A DNA stretch of 64,000 bases from JAQBXX01 sp947085325 (GTDB lineage Bacteria > Pseudomonadota > Gammaproteobacteria > SURF-13): NCBI GenBank assembly GCA_947085325.1, contig CAMTVY010000006.1:62001-126000 (forward strand). The letters run 5' to 3'. The position numbers were made by a program, and so were the translations under genes. Of the stretch, positions 42,866-51,280 are shown one piece after another. Under the pieces are notes generated by a model that made no database searches, was not told where the DNA came from, and was given only the letters and a program-made list of their open reading frames with translations. Numbering within the stretch: the first letter of the stretch is position 1; every line of letters starts with the position of its first letter.

Positions 42866-44095
42866 TCAGATGGATTGCCGGTGACCGCCGGGCTTCCATG
42901 ACGGCGCAATGACGTTGGGCATACTGGAGCGCTGCAACAGGCGCGCAGGCGCCAGGGTGAACTCGCCGTAGCGCTGATTCACCTCATCCATCACCCGGTT
43001 GATGGCCTGCTCCCTGTGTGGCAGCGTACCAAACAAATCCTGTTGCCCGGCAGGCTGCGGGGCCAGGGCAGTTACCTGCACCTGAAACACAGGCTGTCCG
43101 CGCCAGTTGTTTGCCATCATGTCACAACACAGCCGATAAATCGCATGCCCGTCGTTGCCGTGACGGCTCAGCGTCAGCGTACCCCCCAGCCAGTCATGCG
43201 CCATGCGCAAGCCGACAAAATAACGTTGCGCCACCAGCTCATGGCGGCGCAGGCGCGCACCGACCTTTTCGCTCATGTGCAGAAAATAGGTCAGCAATAC
43301 CTCCTTGTCGCACGTGCCCGGCGGCACCACCTTGCCGTGACCGAGAGACTTCGGCGCCGCGACATCTGTTACCACCTGGTCCGGATCCTTGCCCTGGCAC
43401 ATCAGCCAGAGATGGCGCCCGAGATTGCCGAAGCGCCGCGCCAGAACACTCACCGGCAGCCGTGCAACATCGCCGCAGGTATACGCACCGCGCGCGGCGA
43501 GAAATGCGGCAACACCCTTGCCCGCACCGGACAGCACCGTGACCGGCTCGTTGGCCAGCCGCGCACGCACCTCCCACGGCGGTATCACGGTCAGGCCATT
43601 TGGCTTCACAAGATTGGCGGCATATTTGGCCGTGCTCTTGTCGCCACTCACGCCCACGGAGCATGGCAGGCCGCTCACCGCCCGCACCGTCTCCGCCACC
43701 CTGCGACCCATGTGCTCCGGTGTGCCGTGCAGGCTCTGGCAGTGCGTGACATCCAGAAACGCCTCGTCTACCGAGAACACCTCGACATCCGGGCTGATAG
43801 CGTACAGCGCCGTCATAACGGCCGTGGAAACCTGCGCGTAGACCTGGGGCCGCGCCGGACGCTGAATGATGTCCGCGCACAGCGTGCGCGCCTCTTTAAG
43901 ACGCATGCCGGTATGCACACCGAACGCGCGCGCCTCATAGGAACAGGTGATGATGGTCGTACCTTGAATACCGTTCGTGACCGCGACCGGCTTGCCGTGC
44001 AACTCAGGAAAGTCGCGCTGTTCGACCGACGCGAAGAAGGCATTCATGTCCACATGAATGATGGCGCGCGGCCAGAAATTTACCCGCAGATTCAT
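42866..44095 (-). CDS. dinB: Y-family DNA polymerase (DinB/Pol IV type)
   Basis: Error-prone translesion polymerase. The ATG at 44095 gives MNLRVNFWPRAIIHVDMNAF and 409 residues (E. coli DinB 351). Catalytic aspartates lie in IHVDMNAFFASVEQ and FSVDEAFLDVTH; a helix-hairpin-helix thumb follows (GAGKGVAAFLAARG), then the little-finger domain (about 240-345). An internal QQDLFG near residue 360 matches a beta-clamp-binding motif. About 45 more residues follow, ending NVIAPSWKPGGHRQSI. It may be a DinB paralogue rather than the orthologue. I see no LexA box upstream. Confidence 0.88.
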   Translation of the reverse strand: MNLRVNFWPRAIIHVDMNAFFASVEQRDFPELHGKPVAVTNGIQGTTIITCSYEARAFGVHTGMRLKEARTLCADIIQRPARPQVYAQVSTAVMTALYAISPDVEVFSVDEAFLDVTHCQSLHGTPEHMGRRVAETVRAVSGLPCSVGVSGDKSTAKYAANLVKPNGLTVIPPWEVRARLANEPVTVLSGAGKGVAAFLAARGAYTCGDVARLPVSVLARRFGNLGRHLWLMCQGKDPDQVVTDVAAPKSLGHGKVVPPGTCDKEVLLTYFLHMSEKVGARLRRHELVAQRYFVGLRMAHDWLGGTLTLSRHGNDGHAIYRLCCDMMANNWRGQPVFQVQVTALAPQPAGQQDLFGTLPHREQAINRVMDEVNQRYGEFTLAPARLLQRSSMPNVIAPSWKPGGHRQSI

Positions 44096-44100
44096 AACCC

Positions 44101-44150
44101 AGGTCACACTTCCCGCTATGTCCCGCCCCCGTGCAGGGGGTGTGGTTCAG
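44101..44150. repeat. Dispersed GC-hairpin repeat, copy C (dinB-ybiT gap)
   Basis: TCACACTTCCCGCTATGTCC, then a CCCCC...GGGGG hairpin. It matches the right two thirds of the copy at 47601-47690 (ACACTTCCCGTTACGTCC plus hairpin). It fills the gap between the ybiT stop and the dinB start. Confidence 0.65.
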
Positions 44151-44153
44151 AAC

Positions 44154-45785
44154 TCAGTTCGCGCGCGCCGCCATTCCCGGCTTGCCTGATTCCAGCTCCA
44201 CACCCTGGCTGTGCAGGTAATCGTCGTAGCTGCCGCTGAAATTGACTACACCCTGCGGCGTCAGTTCGACGATACGCGTGGCCAGCGACGACACAAACTC
44301 CCGGTCATGGCTGACGAAGATCAACGTACCCGGGTAATTCTCCAGCGCCGTATTGAGCGCCTCGATCGATTCCATATCCAGGTGATTGGTGGGCTCGTCC
44401 ATGATCAGCACATTGGGCTGTTGCAGCATCAGCTTGCCGAACAACATGCGTCCCTGCTCGCCACCGGAGATGATCTTGACCGATTTACTGATCTCATCCT
44501 GGGAAAACAGCAACCGCCCCAGGATGCCGCGGACCAGCTGCTCGTCATCCCGTTCCTTCTTCCATTGGTTCATCCAGTCAAACAGATTCATATCGACGGC
44601 GAAGTCGGCCGCATGATCCTGCGCACAATAGCCAATATTGATATTTTCCGACCATTTGATCGTGCCGCTGTCCGGTGTCAATGCGCCTATCAGGGTGCGT
44701 AACAGCGTGGTCTTGCCGATACCGTTGGGCCCGATCACGGCGACGCGCTCGCCCGCCTCGACCATCAGATTCAAATTACGCAGCAGCGGCAACCCATCAA
44801 AGCCCTTGCAGAGGCGTTTCGCCTCCAGGGCCAGTCGATAGAGCCTTTTCTCCTGTTCAAAACGCAAAAACGGACTGACCCGGCTCGATGGCTTGACGTC
44901 TTCCAGCTTGATCTTTTCAATCTGCCGGGCGCGCGAGGTCGCCTGCTTGGCCTTGGAGGCATTGGCGGAGAAGCGGCTGACGAAGGTCTGCAGCTCGGTG
45001 ATCTGGGCCTTTTTCTTGGCGTTGTCGGACAGCAGCTGTTCGCGCACCAGCGTGGCAGCGGTCATATACTCGTCGTAGTTACCCGGATAGACGCGCAGCT
45101 CGCCGTAGTCGAGGTCGGCCATGTGCGTGCAGACGCGGTTCAGAAAGTGACGGTCGTGCGAGATGATGATAATAGTGCTGTCGCGCTCGTTGAGCACGTC
45201 TTCCAGCCAGCGGATGGTGTTGATATCGAGGTTGTTGGTGGGCTCGTCCAGCAGCAGGATATCCGGGTCGGCGAACAAGGCCTGCGCCAGCAGCACGCGC
45301 AGCTTCCAGCCCGGCGCCACCGCGCTCATCAGGCCGGCATGTTGCTCTACCGGAATGCCCACGCCCATCAGCAATTCACCGGCACGCGCCTCGGCAGTGT
45401 AGCCGTCCAGCTCGGCGAACTCGGCTTCCAGCTCGGCCACCTTCATGCCGTCTTCCGCGCTCATTTCGGCCAGCGCATAGATGCGGTCACGCTCCTGCTT
45501 CACGCGCCACAGTCTGGCGTGGCCCATGATCACGGTGTCGAGCACCGTGTAGTTTTCAAATGCAAACTGATCCTGGCGCAGCTTGCCTATACGCTCGTTG
45601 ACGTCTACAGAAACGTTGCCTGAGGTCGGCTCCAGATCGCTACCGAGGATTTTCATCAGTGTCGACTTGCCGCAGCCGTTGGCGCCAATCAGGCCATAGC
45701 GGTTACCTGCGCCGAACCTGACGGAGATATTTTCAAACAGGGGCTTGGCCCCAAACTGCATGGTGATATTGGCGGTCGAAAGCAT
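44154..45785 (-). CDS. ybiT: ABC-F ATPase YbiT
   Basis: Ribosome-associated tandem ABC ATPase of 543 residues (E. coli YbiT 530). The first domain (about 1-240) has Walker A GANGCGKST, a degenerate signature VAPGWKLRVLLAQALF and LLLDEPTNNLDINTI. A linker with ITELQTFVSRFSANASKAKQ contacts the P-site tRNA. The second domain (about 320-530) has GPNGIGKTT, ISGGEQGRMLFGKLML and LIMDEPTNHLDMESI. The PGWK-type signature in the first half distinguishes YbiT from EttA, YheS and Uup. Confidence 0.93.
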   Translation of the reverse strand: MLSTANITMQFGAKPLFENISVRFGAGNRYGLIGANGCGKSTLMKILGSDLEPTSGNVSVDVNERIGKLRQDQFAFENYTVLDTVIMGHARLWRVKQERDRIYALAEMSAEDGMKVAELEAEFAELDGYTAEARAGELLMGVGIPVEQHAGLMSAVAPGWKLRVLLAQALFADPDILLLDEPTNNLDINTIRWLEDVLNERDSTIIIISHDRHFLNRVCTHMADLDYGELRVYPGNYDEYMTAATLVREQLLSDNAKKKAQITELQTFVSRFSANASKAKQATSRARQIEKIKLEDVKPSSRVSPFLRFEQEKRLYRLALEAKRLCKGFDGLPLLRNLNLMVEAGERVAVIGPNGIGKTTLLRTLIGALTPDSGTIKWSENINIGYCAQDHAADFAVDMNLFDWMNQWKKERDDEQLVRGILGRLLFSQDEISKSVKIISGGEQGRMLFGKLMLQQPNVLIMDEPTNHLDMESIEALNTALENYPGTLIFVSHDREFVSSLATRIVELTPQGVVNFSGSYDDYLHSQGVELESGKPGMAARAN

Positions 45786-45904
45786 GCTGCTATTCCGGAT
45801 ATAAATCGCTCAAAAAGATCGATGCAACCCATTGATCTTAATTTGGATTAGTCTTATGACGGGGAGATCAACCGGGCCGCAGCCCATGGGCCCAGCGCCG
45901 ATCG

Positions 45905-45940
45905 CGAGAAAAAAGACCCCGCCGGACGGCGGGGTCTTTG
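45905..45940 (-). terminator. Intrinsic terminator of the cold-shock gene
   Basis: On the minus strand GACCCCGCCG and CGGCGGGGTC pair across a TC loop, followed by TTTTTTCTCGC. Classic GC stem with T6, about 31 bp after the stop codon. Confidence 0.92.
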
Positions 45941-45970
45941 CCTACAATCTGCTTGCGCAGTGCTTGAAGC

Positions 45971-46174
45971 TTAGGCGGGCTGAACGTTTACTGCTGACGG
46001 ACCCTTGGGACCCTGCTCAACATCCAACTGCACCTTCTGGCCTTCGGCCAAGGACTTGAAGCCACTGCCTTGAATGGCGGAGTGATGCACGAACACATCC
46101 TTGCTGCCGTCATCTGGGGTAATGAAGCCGAAACCTTTTGCATCGTTGAACCACTTTACTGTTCCTGTAATCAC
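45971..46174 (-). CDS. Cold-shock-domain protein (CspA family)
   Basis: A 67-residue single-stranded nucleic acid chaperone. The OB-fold carries RNP1 KGFGFI and RNP2 VFVHHSAI, preceded by TGTVKWFNDA. The start is a GTG with GAGG eight bases before it. A leader of about 125 bases could extend from a TAAAAT box near 46305; long leaders regulate csp genes thermally, but no known cold-box is evident. A CGGGAG-CGG-CTCCCG hairpin lies in the leader (46235-46249). Which csp paralogue it is cannot be decided. Confidence 0.95.
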   Translation of the reverse strand: MITGTVKWFNDAKGFGFITPDDGSKDVFVHHSAIQGSGFKSLAEGQKVQLDVEQGPKGPSAVNVQPA

Positions 46175-46370
46175 GGAAATACCTCTATCTATTTGTTTGC
46201 GATTTTTGCAGTTCCTTCCTGAAAAGCGACATTACGGGAGCGGCTCCCGAGGAATCTGGAGGTACTACCGAACTAACTACAGGATGCACTGCAACATGCA
46301 CATTTTACCCTCACCCGCAATAAAAAACCACAACAATTTTCTATCAGTCGTACCCCGACCCCGGAATACA

Positions 46371-47564
46371 TCAAATCCGCTTCAGCCGAAACAGGCCATG
46401 GATACCACTGTCGCTAGTAAAGTAGAGCGCGCCGTCCGGCCCGATGGCAACGCCCAGAGGCCGCGCCCAGCGCTGCCCATCCTGCAATTGAAAACCGCTG
46501 ACCAGATCCTCCACCCGCTGCGCCTGCCCCGCCTCGAACCGCACCACGACCACGCCGGGTGGCCGCCGGCTGGCAGCGTCGCCAAAAAAGTCGCCCCCGG
46601 GCTGCGTGCCCCATGAACCGTGCACGGCGACGATGGCAGACAGCTCCAGCGCCGCATCCATGGCGCCCGGCGGCACAAAGGCCACCCCCATCGGCGCGCT
46701 ACGCGCCGGGAAGGTGGCGACGGGCGTCACCACCTCCGCCAGCGGTCGCGGCGGGTCACGCTGGATGCAGTTGTCGCGCTGGATGCGCCGGCCATCATAC
46801 TGGTACCAGGGCATGCCATGGAACGAACCGGCATCCACCCGGCTGAAATACTCCGGCGGCTGCTCATACCCCAGATGGTCGGGGCCATTGTTGCTCGCAT
46901 ACAGCACCCCGCTCCCCGGCTGCCAGGCGAAACCTACGGCATTGCGCAACCCCGAGGCGTAGGTTACCCAGCGCGCCGGGCCGGGCTCCTCCTGCAACAC
47001 CAGAATTCCGCCCCGGCGGTCTGTGAACGCATACGGCGCACCCAGATATTCATCGCTGCAATTGCCGCTAATGCCGAGGCTGAGGTAGATGCGCCCGTCC
47101 GGGCCTACCGCGACACTGCGGCTGCTGTGCCCGCCGCCGCCGGGCAAGGCAGCCAGCAGCTTTAGCGCGCCTGCCGCAAGTTTTTTCTGACCGGGCTTGT
47201 AAGGCGCACGGTACACCCCCTCTGTGCGGGCAATGAGAATCTCGTTTTTCCGGAACGCGACACTGTGCGGATAACCGCCCGGCGCGACCAGGATTTCAGG
47301 GGCGGTATACGGCGGCGGCAGGCGGTACACATTGCCGGACTTGGAGCCGACGAACAGATCACCATCGCTTGAAAACGTCAGCAGACGCGGGCCATCAAGT
47401 TTATCCGTCAACAGCTCCAGCCGGTAACCGGCGGGTACCCGTACGATCCGGCGCTCGCCGTCAATGCTAATCACCTGACTCTGATAGGTCAGTGCTTCGG
47501 TCGCCGCCTGCGTGAACGTCGCGGCACAGCAGCAGAGGACTACCAAGGCTGCTTTAAACGCCAC
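46371..47564 (-). CDS. Sorbosone-dehydrogenase-like six-bladed beta-propeller, secreted
   Basis: A 397-residue protein with a signal peptide (about 1-20, ending FTQAATEA). The glucose/sorbosone dehydrogenase fold shows repeated blades: RVPAGYRLELLTDKLDGPRL, DGDLFVGSKSGNVYRL, GHSSRSVAVGPDGRIYLSLG, LRNAVGFAWQPGSGVLYASN, and a last RWARPLGVAIGPDGALYFTSD. Proteins of this family oxidise sugars with PQQ, but no PQQ synthesis genes are visible and the substrate is unknown. The GTG start has AAGG eight bases upstream. It is a lone gene upstream of csp. Confidence 0.85.
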   Translation of the reverse strand: MAFKAALVVLCCCAATFTQAATEALTYQSQVISIDGERRIVRVPAGYRLELLTDKLDGPRLLTFSSDGDLFVGSKSGNVYRLPPPYTAPEILVAPGGYPHSVAFRKNEILIARTEGVYRAPYKPGQKKLAAGALKLLAALPGGGGHSSRSVAVGPDGRIYLSLGISGNCSDEYLGAPYAFTDRRGGILVLQEEPGPARWVTYASGLRNAVGFAWQPGSGVLYASNNGPDHLGYEQPPEYFSRVDAGSFHGMPWYQYDGRRIQRDNCIQRDPPRPLAEVVTPVATFPARSAPMGVAFVPPGAMDAALELSAIVAVHGSWGTQPGGDFFGDAASRRPPGVVVVRFEAGQAQRVEDLVSGFQLQDGQRWARPLGVAIGPDGALYFTSDSGIHGLFRLKRI

Positions 47565-47600
47565 CGGGTTTACCTTGCTCTGTCCATTGGCTGTCCATTG

Positions 47601-47690
47601 AATTACTCATAAGTCAGCAAGTAAGACTACACTTCCCGTTACGTCCCCGCCCCCTGTTTAGGGGGCGGGACAGGGTGAGGGTAGAGTACG
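47601..47690. repeat. Dispersed GC-hairpin repeat, copy B
   Basis: AATTACTCATAAGTC and AAGTAAGAC words as at 34507, then ACACTTCCCGTTACGTCC as at 44105, then a strong hairpin CCCGCCCCC (47646-47654) with GGGGGCGGG (47661-47669). This is the most complete of three copies. It lies within the 314 bp gene-free stretch 47565-47878 between the propeller gene and yaeQ. Confidence 0.75.
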
Positions 47691-47701
47691 CAGGGTTTTT
47701 G

Positions 47702-47750
47702 CTCAGGAGTCAGATCATACGCATTGTGACCTAACTTTCTGACTCCTGAG
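47702..47750. repeat. Perfect 12 bp inverted repeat in the yaeQ upstream region
   Basis: CTCAGGAGTCAG (47702-47713) and CTGACTCCTGAG (47739-47750) flank 25 bp. It lies about 130 bp upstream of yaeQ in the same intergenic stretch as repeat copy B. It may be a terminator remnant or protein-binding site; no T-tract follows on either strand. The rest of this stretch, to 47878, shows nothing else recognisable. Confidence 0.55.
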
Positions 47751-47878
47751 TAATGACCAGCATACTCCAACCCTGCTTCAGGTAAATGAGACAAGCGGCG
47801 CCGAAACCCTGAGACTCGAAATCTCAAATCAGGTATTCTGCACATCCCCGGCGTTGCACCTCCAGAGTTGAATTCACC

Positions 47879-48436
47879 ATGGCCCTTAAAGCAACCATTT
47901 TCAAGGCCGAGCTGCAAATCGCCGACATGGATCGCCACTACTACCACGACCATGCACTCACCCTCGCCCGCCACGCATCGGAAACCGACGAGCGCATGAT
48001 GGTACGCTTGCTGGCCTTCGCGCTGCACGCCCATGAAGCCTTGGTGTTTGGCAAAGGGCTGAGCGCCGACGACGAACCCGATCTCTGGCAAAAAGATTTA
48101 ACCGGCGTTATCGAAACCTGGATAGACGTGGGCCAGCCCGACGAAAAACGTATCCGCAAGGCCTGTGGACGCGCCAATCAGGTATTCATCTACACCTATG
48201 GCGGCCGCAGCGCCGACATCTGGCGGGATCAAAACAGCAGCAACCTCGAACGGGCCAAAAACCTGACCGTCATGAACCTGCCGCCGGAGACCAGTCAATC
48301 CTTGGCAAAACTGGCACAGATCAAGATGCAGTTGCACTGCACTATTCAGGATGGCGAGATTTGGCTGGCCGACGCCAATGATCGGGTGCAGATCGAACTG
48401 ACGACAGTAAAAACCCCATCGACTCCTCTTCGCTGA
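47879..48436 (+). CDS. yaeQ: YaeQ family protein
   Basis: A 185-residue protein (E. coli YaeQ 181) of the PD-(D/E)XK-like fold, once proposed to compensate for loss of RfaH. It begins MALKATIFKAELQIADMDRH with YYHDHALTLARHASETDERM and ends with the QDGEIWLADA strand; LPDLWQKD-like PDLWQKDLTGVIETWIDVG is the family's central block. The biochemical role is not established. It is followed by a hairpin (48440-48467) and lies alone on the plus strand. Confidence 0.93.
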   Translation: MALKATIFKAELQIADMDRHYYHDHALTLARHASETDERMMVRLLAFALHAHEALVFGKGLSADDEPDLWQKDLTGVIETWIDVGQPDEKRIRKACGRANQVFIYTYGGRSADIWRDQNSSNLERAKNLTVMNLPPETSQSLAKLAQIKMQLHCTIQDGEIWLADANDRVQIELTTVKTPSTPLR

Positions 48437-48439
48437 TGT

Positions 48440-48467
48440 GGCAGGTCACGCCTCCGCTTGACCTGCC
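48440..48467 (+). terminator. Hairpin after yaeQ
   Basis: GGCAGGTCA (48440-48448) pairs exactly with TGACCTGCC (48459-48467). It starts four bases after the stop. No T-tract follows, so termination would be weak or Rho-assisted. Confidence 0.4.
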
Positions 48468-48657
48468 GTGCCGAATTACTCCGCAGCGCGCGCCAAACGG
48501 TACGGCCCTGTCCTGCCGTCCTTGCTGCACCGGCATAACAGTGCTCCTGCTTTGGCTGATTACTCTGATGGCGTAACGGTCTAGTGCAACAAGCCAGCGC
48601 CGGGCCGGCATCTTTCATCACCGGCAGCGTGGAAGAAAACACGGGGGTGCAAGCGTA

Positions 48658-48750
48658 TGGCGGAGAGGGTGGGATTCGAACCCACGTGGCGGGATGAACC
48701 GCCCATCCGATTTCGAGTCGGCGCCGTTATGACCGCTTCGGTACCTCTCC
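48658..48750 (-). tRNA. tRNA-Ser(CGA)
   Basis: A 93-base class II tRNA with encoded CCA. Acceptor GGAGAGG/CCTCTCC, anticodon loop CTCGAAA carrying CGA (reads UCG), long variable arm with GGGCGG/CCGCC pairing, T-arm GTGGGTTCGAATCCCAC. It shares its acceptor and T-arm with tRNA-Ser(GGA) 11.5 kb to the left. It lies between yaeQ and hda. Confidence 0.96.
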
Positions 48751-48829
48751 CTTGAGGCTGCATAGCATAGGCGCTCTGCCACGCGACAACAATACTTGAC
48801 TTGAGGCCGTCACCGGCGCAGTGCGCCGC

Positions 48830-49543
48830 TCATTGCGTCTCTGCCGTTGCATGCGCAATCAACGTCCGTACGAAGGGGATCGTCAGCTTGCGTTGCTGTG
48901 TGAGCGAGTGCGTGTCCAGCCGCTGCAGCAGGTCGTACAGCCGCGCCATGTCGCGCGGCCAGTGACGCAGCAGATACTCCCCCACCTCGGCGGGCAACTC
49001 CATGCCGCGGTTGCGGGCACGCAGTTGCAGGGCCGCAATCTTGTCGGCATCGCCCAGCGGCTGCACGTGCAACACCAAACCCCAGGCAAGCCGCGAACTC
49101 AGATCCGCGAGTTGCAGGCCGGAGGCCGCAGGCGGCGCAACGCCAGACACCAGCAGCCGGGCACCCGACGCGCGCAGGCGGTTATATAAATGAAACAGCG
49201 CAGTCTCCCACCCGCCCTGCCCGGCTACAGCCTGGATGTCATCCACACAGACCAGCGCCAGCTGCTCGAGGCCTTCCAGCAGCTCCGGGCTCAGCATGCG
49301 CAGATCATTCAATGGCAGATAGGCGGAGTGCTGACCCCGGACAGCAAAGGCATGACACGCGGCATGCAGGAGGTGGGTTTTACCGGTGCCCGCCGCGCCC
49401 CACAGATACAGAAACTGATGTGCACCGCCTACCAGCGCCTGCACGGCTTGCTGCGCCTCGCCATTGGGGCCGGGGAAATAATTGCCAAAGCTGGCCTCGT
49501 CGCGCAGGCCAATGCCGAGCGGTATCTGTTGTGCTGCGCTCAT
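48830..49543 (-). CDS. hda: DnaA regulatory inactivator Hda
   Basis: DnaA-related AAA+ protein that, with the DNA-loaded beta clamp, stimulates ATP hydrolysis by DnaA and so prevents re-initiation. It is 237 residues. The N-terminal QIPLGIGL is a clamp-binding motif; Walker A is GAAGTGKTHLL (about 49-59), Walker B VCVDDIQAV, and the arginine-finger region SSRLAWGLVL. There is no DnaA domain IV, as expected. It overlaps the perM stop by 4 bp and ends the perM-hda run. Confidence 0.95.
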   Translation of the reverse strand: MSAAQQIPLGIGLRDEASFGNYFPGPNGEAQQAVQALVGGAHQFLYLWGAAGTGKTHLLHAACHAFAVRGQHSAYLPLNDLRMLSPELLEGLEQLALVCVDDIQAVAGQGGWETALFHLYNRLRASGARLLVSGVAPPAASGLQLADLSSRLAWGLVLHVQPLGDADKIAALQLRARNRGMELPAEVGEYLLRHWPRDMARLYDLLQRLDTHSLTQQRKLTIPFVRTLIAHATAETQ

Positions 49544-50607
49544 GGCTCATCCGGTGAGCGGTCGTACAAATAGCTGTTCACATAGCGCTCATGCGCATAG
49601 CGCAGCAACACCATCAATACGGCTGCCACCGGCAACGCGAGCAGCACACCGCTGAAACCAAACAACTGCCCACCCGCCAATATGGCAAAAATCACGGCAA
49701 TCGGATGCAGGCCTATGCGATCACCGACCAGACGTGGCGTGAGGAAAAACCCTTCCGCCAACTGGCCAACACCGAATACGATCAGCACCGGCACCAGGTG
49801 CAGCCAGTCCTGGTACTGCACCACGGTCGCAATCCCTGCCGCCAGCACGCCAGTGATCACACCCAGATAAGGTATAAAGCTGAGCAGGCCTGCCAGCACA
49901 CCAATCAGCAAGGCGAGGTCCAGCCCGGCCAGCCACAGCCCGACGGTATAGAACACCGCGAGTGACAGCATCACCAGCAACTGACCGCGCAGGAATCCAC
50001 CCAGCACTTTATCGCTCTGCGCGGCCAGACGCATAATGGTCTGCTCCGACTTGCGCGGCAACAGATTACGTACCTGCTCCAGCAGCAGCGGCCAGTCACG
50101 CAACAGATAAAATGTCACCAGCGGAATCAGCAGCAGATTGACCAGAAAGCCAAGCACGGCCATACCTGAGTACGATACCGATTTCAGCACACTTGCCGCA
50201 ATGCCTCCGGCCTCGCGCCACTGCCCGGCCAACGCCTGATACAAGGCATTGGAGTCGAGGCCGGTACTGGTGAGATCAAAGTGCTCATACACCAGCGGCA
50301 ACAAGGTGCGCTGCACCCAGTCGGCATACACCGGCAGCTTGTTGATCAGCACCGTGATCTGGCGCTCGATAACGGGCACCAGCACGAGCAGCAGCAGGGT
50401 AAACAACAACAGCAGCAACACGAACACCAGCACCGTCGCCAGCGTGCGCGAAAGGCGTCGCGCCTCCAGCCGCCTCACCAGCGGGTCAAAGATATAGGCA
50501 AGTAGCGCGCCGAGCAGAAACGGCGTAAATACAGGCGCCAGCAGATACAACACCACGGCAGTGCCGACGATGGCGGCCAGCACAAACCAGCGCTGCGAAT
50601 CAGACAC
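49540..50607 (-). CDS. perM: AI-2E/PerM family transporter
   Basis: A 355-residue membrane protein of the AI-2 exporter-like family. The GTG at 50607, with GGAGG seven bases upstream, gives VSDSQRWFVLAAIVGTAVVLYL. About eight membrane helices are arranged as an N-terminal pair, a central soluble part (about 110-140), then a C-terminal bundle with PLVTFYLLRDWPLLLEQV and the LVGDRIGLHPIAVIFAILAGG signature. The pairing with hda and opposite purM is conserved in Pseudomonas-like genomes. The substrate is unknown. Confidence 0.9.
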   Translation of the reverse strand: MSDSQRWFVLAAIVGTAVVLYLLAPVFTPFLLGALLAYIFDPLVRRLEARRLSRTLATVLVFVLLLLLFTLLLLVLVPVIERQITVLINKLPVYADWVQRTLLPLVYEHFDLTSTGLDSNALYQALAGQWREAGGIAASVLKSVSYSGMAVLGFLVNLLLIPLVTFYLLRDWPLLLEQVRNLLPRKSEQTIMRLAAQSDKVLGGFLRGQLLVMLSLAVFYTVGLWLAGLDLALLIGVLAGLLSFIPYLGVITGVLAAGIATVVQYQDWLHLVPVLIVFGVGQLAEGFFLTPRLVGDRIGLHPIAVIFAILAGGQLFGFSGVLLALPVAAVLMVLLRYAHERYVNSYLYDRSPDEP

Positions 50608-51166
50608 GGTTGCCCTCCGTGCCTGCTTGCAGGGCGCGGGTGCCCCAGGTCCAGACATAGTTCACCCCGCTCGCAAACGTGGTCACCAGTACGGTGTAGA
50701 CCAGCACTTCCACCACGCCGCCGATGCCGGGCAGCAGGCTGTGGTGCAGCATTACAACCAGCACCAGCACGATCTGCATCACGGTGTTGAGCTTGCTGAC
50801 ACGGCTTGGCAGCAGATCAAAGTGGCGGATGGTATAATGGTATGCAACGGCGCCAAGCACGATGATGAAGTCGCGGGCAACGATGGCGGCCACCAGCCAC
50901 AGCGGCAACACCCCGAGCCACGCGAGCACCAGATACGATGACGTCAGCAGCAGTTTGTCCGCCAGTGGATCCAGGATGGAACCCAGGCGGCTCTTCCAGC
51001 CATTGCGTTTGGCGAGGAAGCCGTCCAGCGCATCCGTGATGCCGGCCAGGCCAAAGATCAGCAATGCGTCCAGATAGCGCTGCTGCAACAACAGAACAGC
51101 CAGCGGTATCACCAGCACCATGCGCAACAGGCTGATCAGGTTGGGGATATCGTTATAACGCAGCAT
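50600..51166 (-). CDS. CDP-alcohol phosphatidyltransferase (PgsA-like)
   Basis: A 188-residue inner membrane enzyme that transfers a phosphatidyl group from CDP-diacylglycerol to an alcohol, most likely glycerol 3-phosphate. The family motif D(x)2DG(x)2AR(x)8G(x)3D(x)3D is seen from D45 to D69 as DALDGFLAKRNGWKSRLGSI followed by LDPLAD, with the usual AR replaced by AK. Six hydrophobic segments follow. In Pseudomonas the classic pgsA lies by uvrC, so this may be a second paralogue. It overlaps perM by 8 bp. Confidence 0.85.
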   Translation of the reverse strand: MLRYNDIPNLISLLRMVLVIPLAVLLLQQRYLDALLIFGLAGITDALDGFLAKRNGWKSRLGSILDPLADKLLLTSSYLVLAWLGVLPLWLVAAIVARDFIIVLGAVAYHYTIRHFDLLPSRVSKLNTVMQIVLVLVVMLHHSLLPGIGGVVEVLVYTVLVTTFASGVNYVWTWGTRALQAGTEGNRV

Positions 51167-51280
51167 ATGTAGGGATATTCTAACAGCCCGCTGCCAGAAC
51201 GCGAGCCTTCACGTCACTATTATATATTTACAGCTCAGCACTGCTCCCGATACCATACCCTGCACAGGCCCCAGACTCCC
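51167..51280. promoter_or_regulatory. Divergent AT-rich promoter region of the pgsA-like gene and purM
   Basis: The 114 bp gap contains an AT block at 51219-51231 (ATTATATATTTA), unlike the GC-rich surroundings. It offers TATTAT/TATATT on the plus strand and TATAAT on the minus strand. No clear -35 box stands at 16-18 bp on either side. No purine (PurR) box was recognised. Confidence 0.4.

Noticed and set aside
47639..48091. Open frame of 150 codons antisense to yaeQ
   Set aside because: It covers the repeat and intergenic sequence and runs antisense to yaeQ, with no family resemblance.
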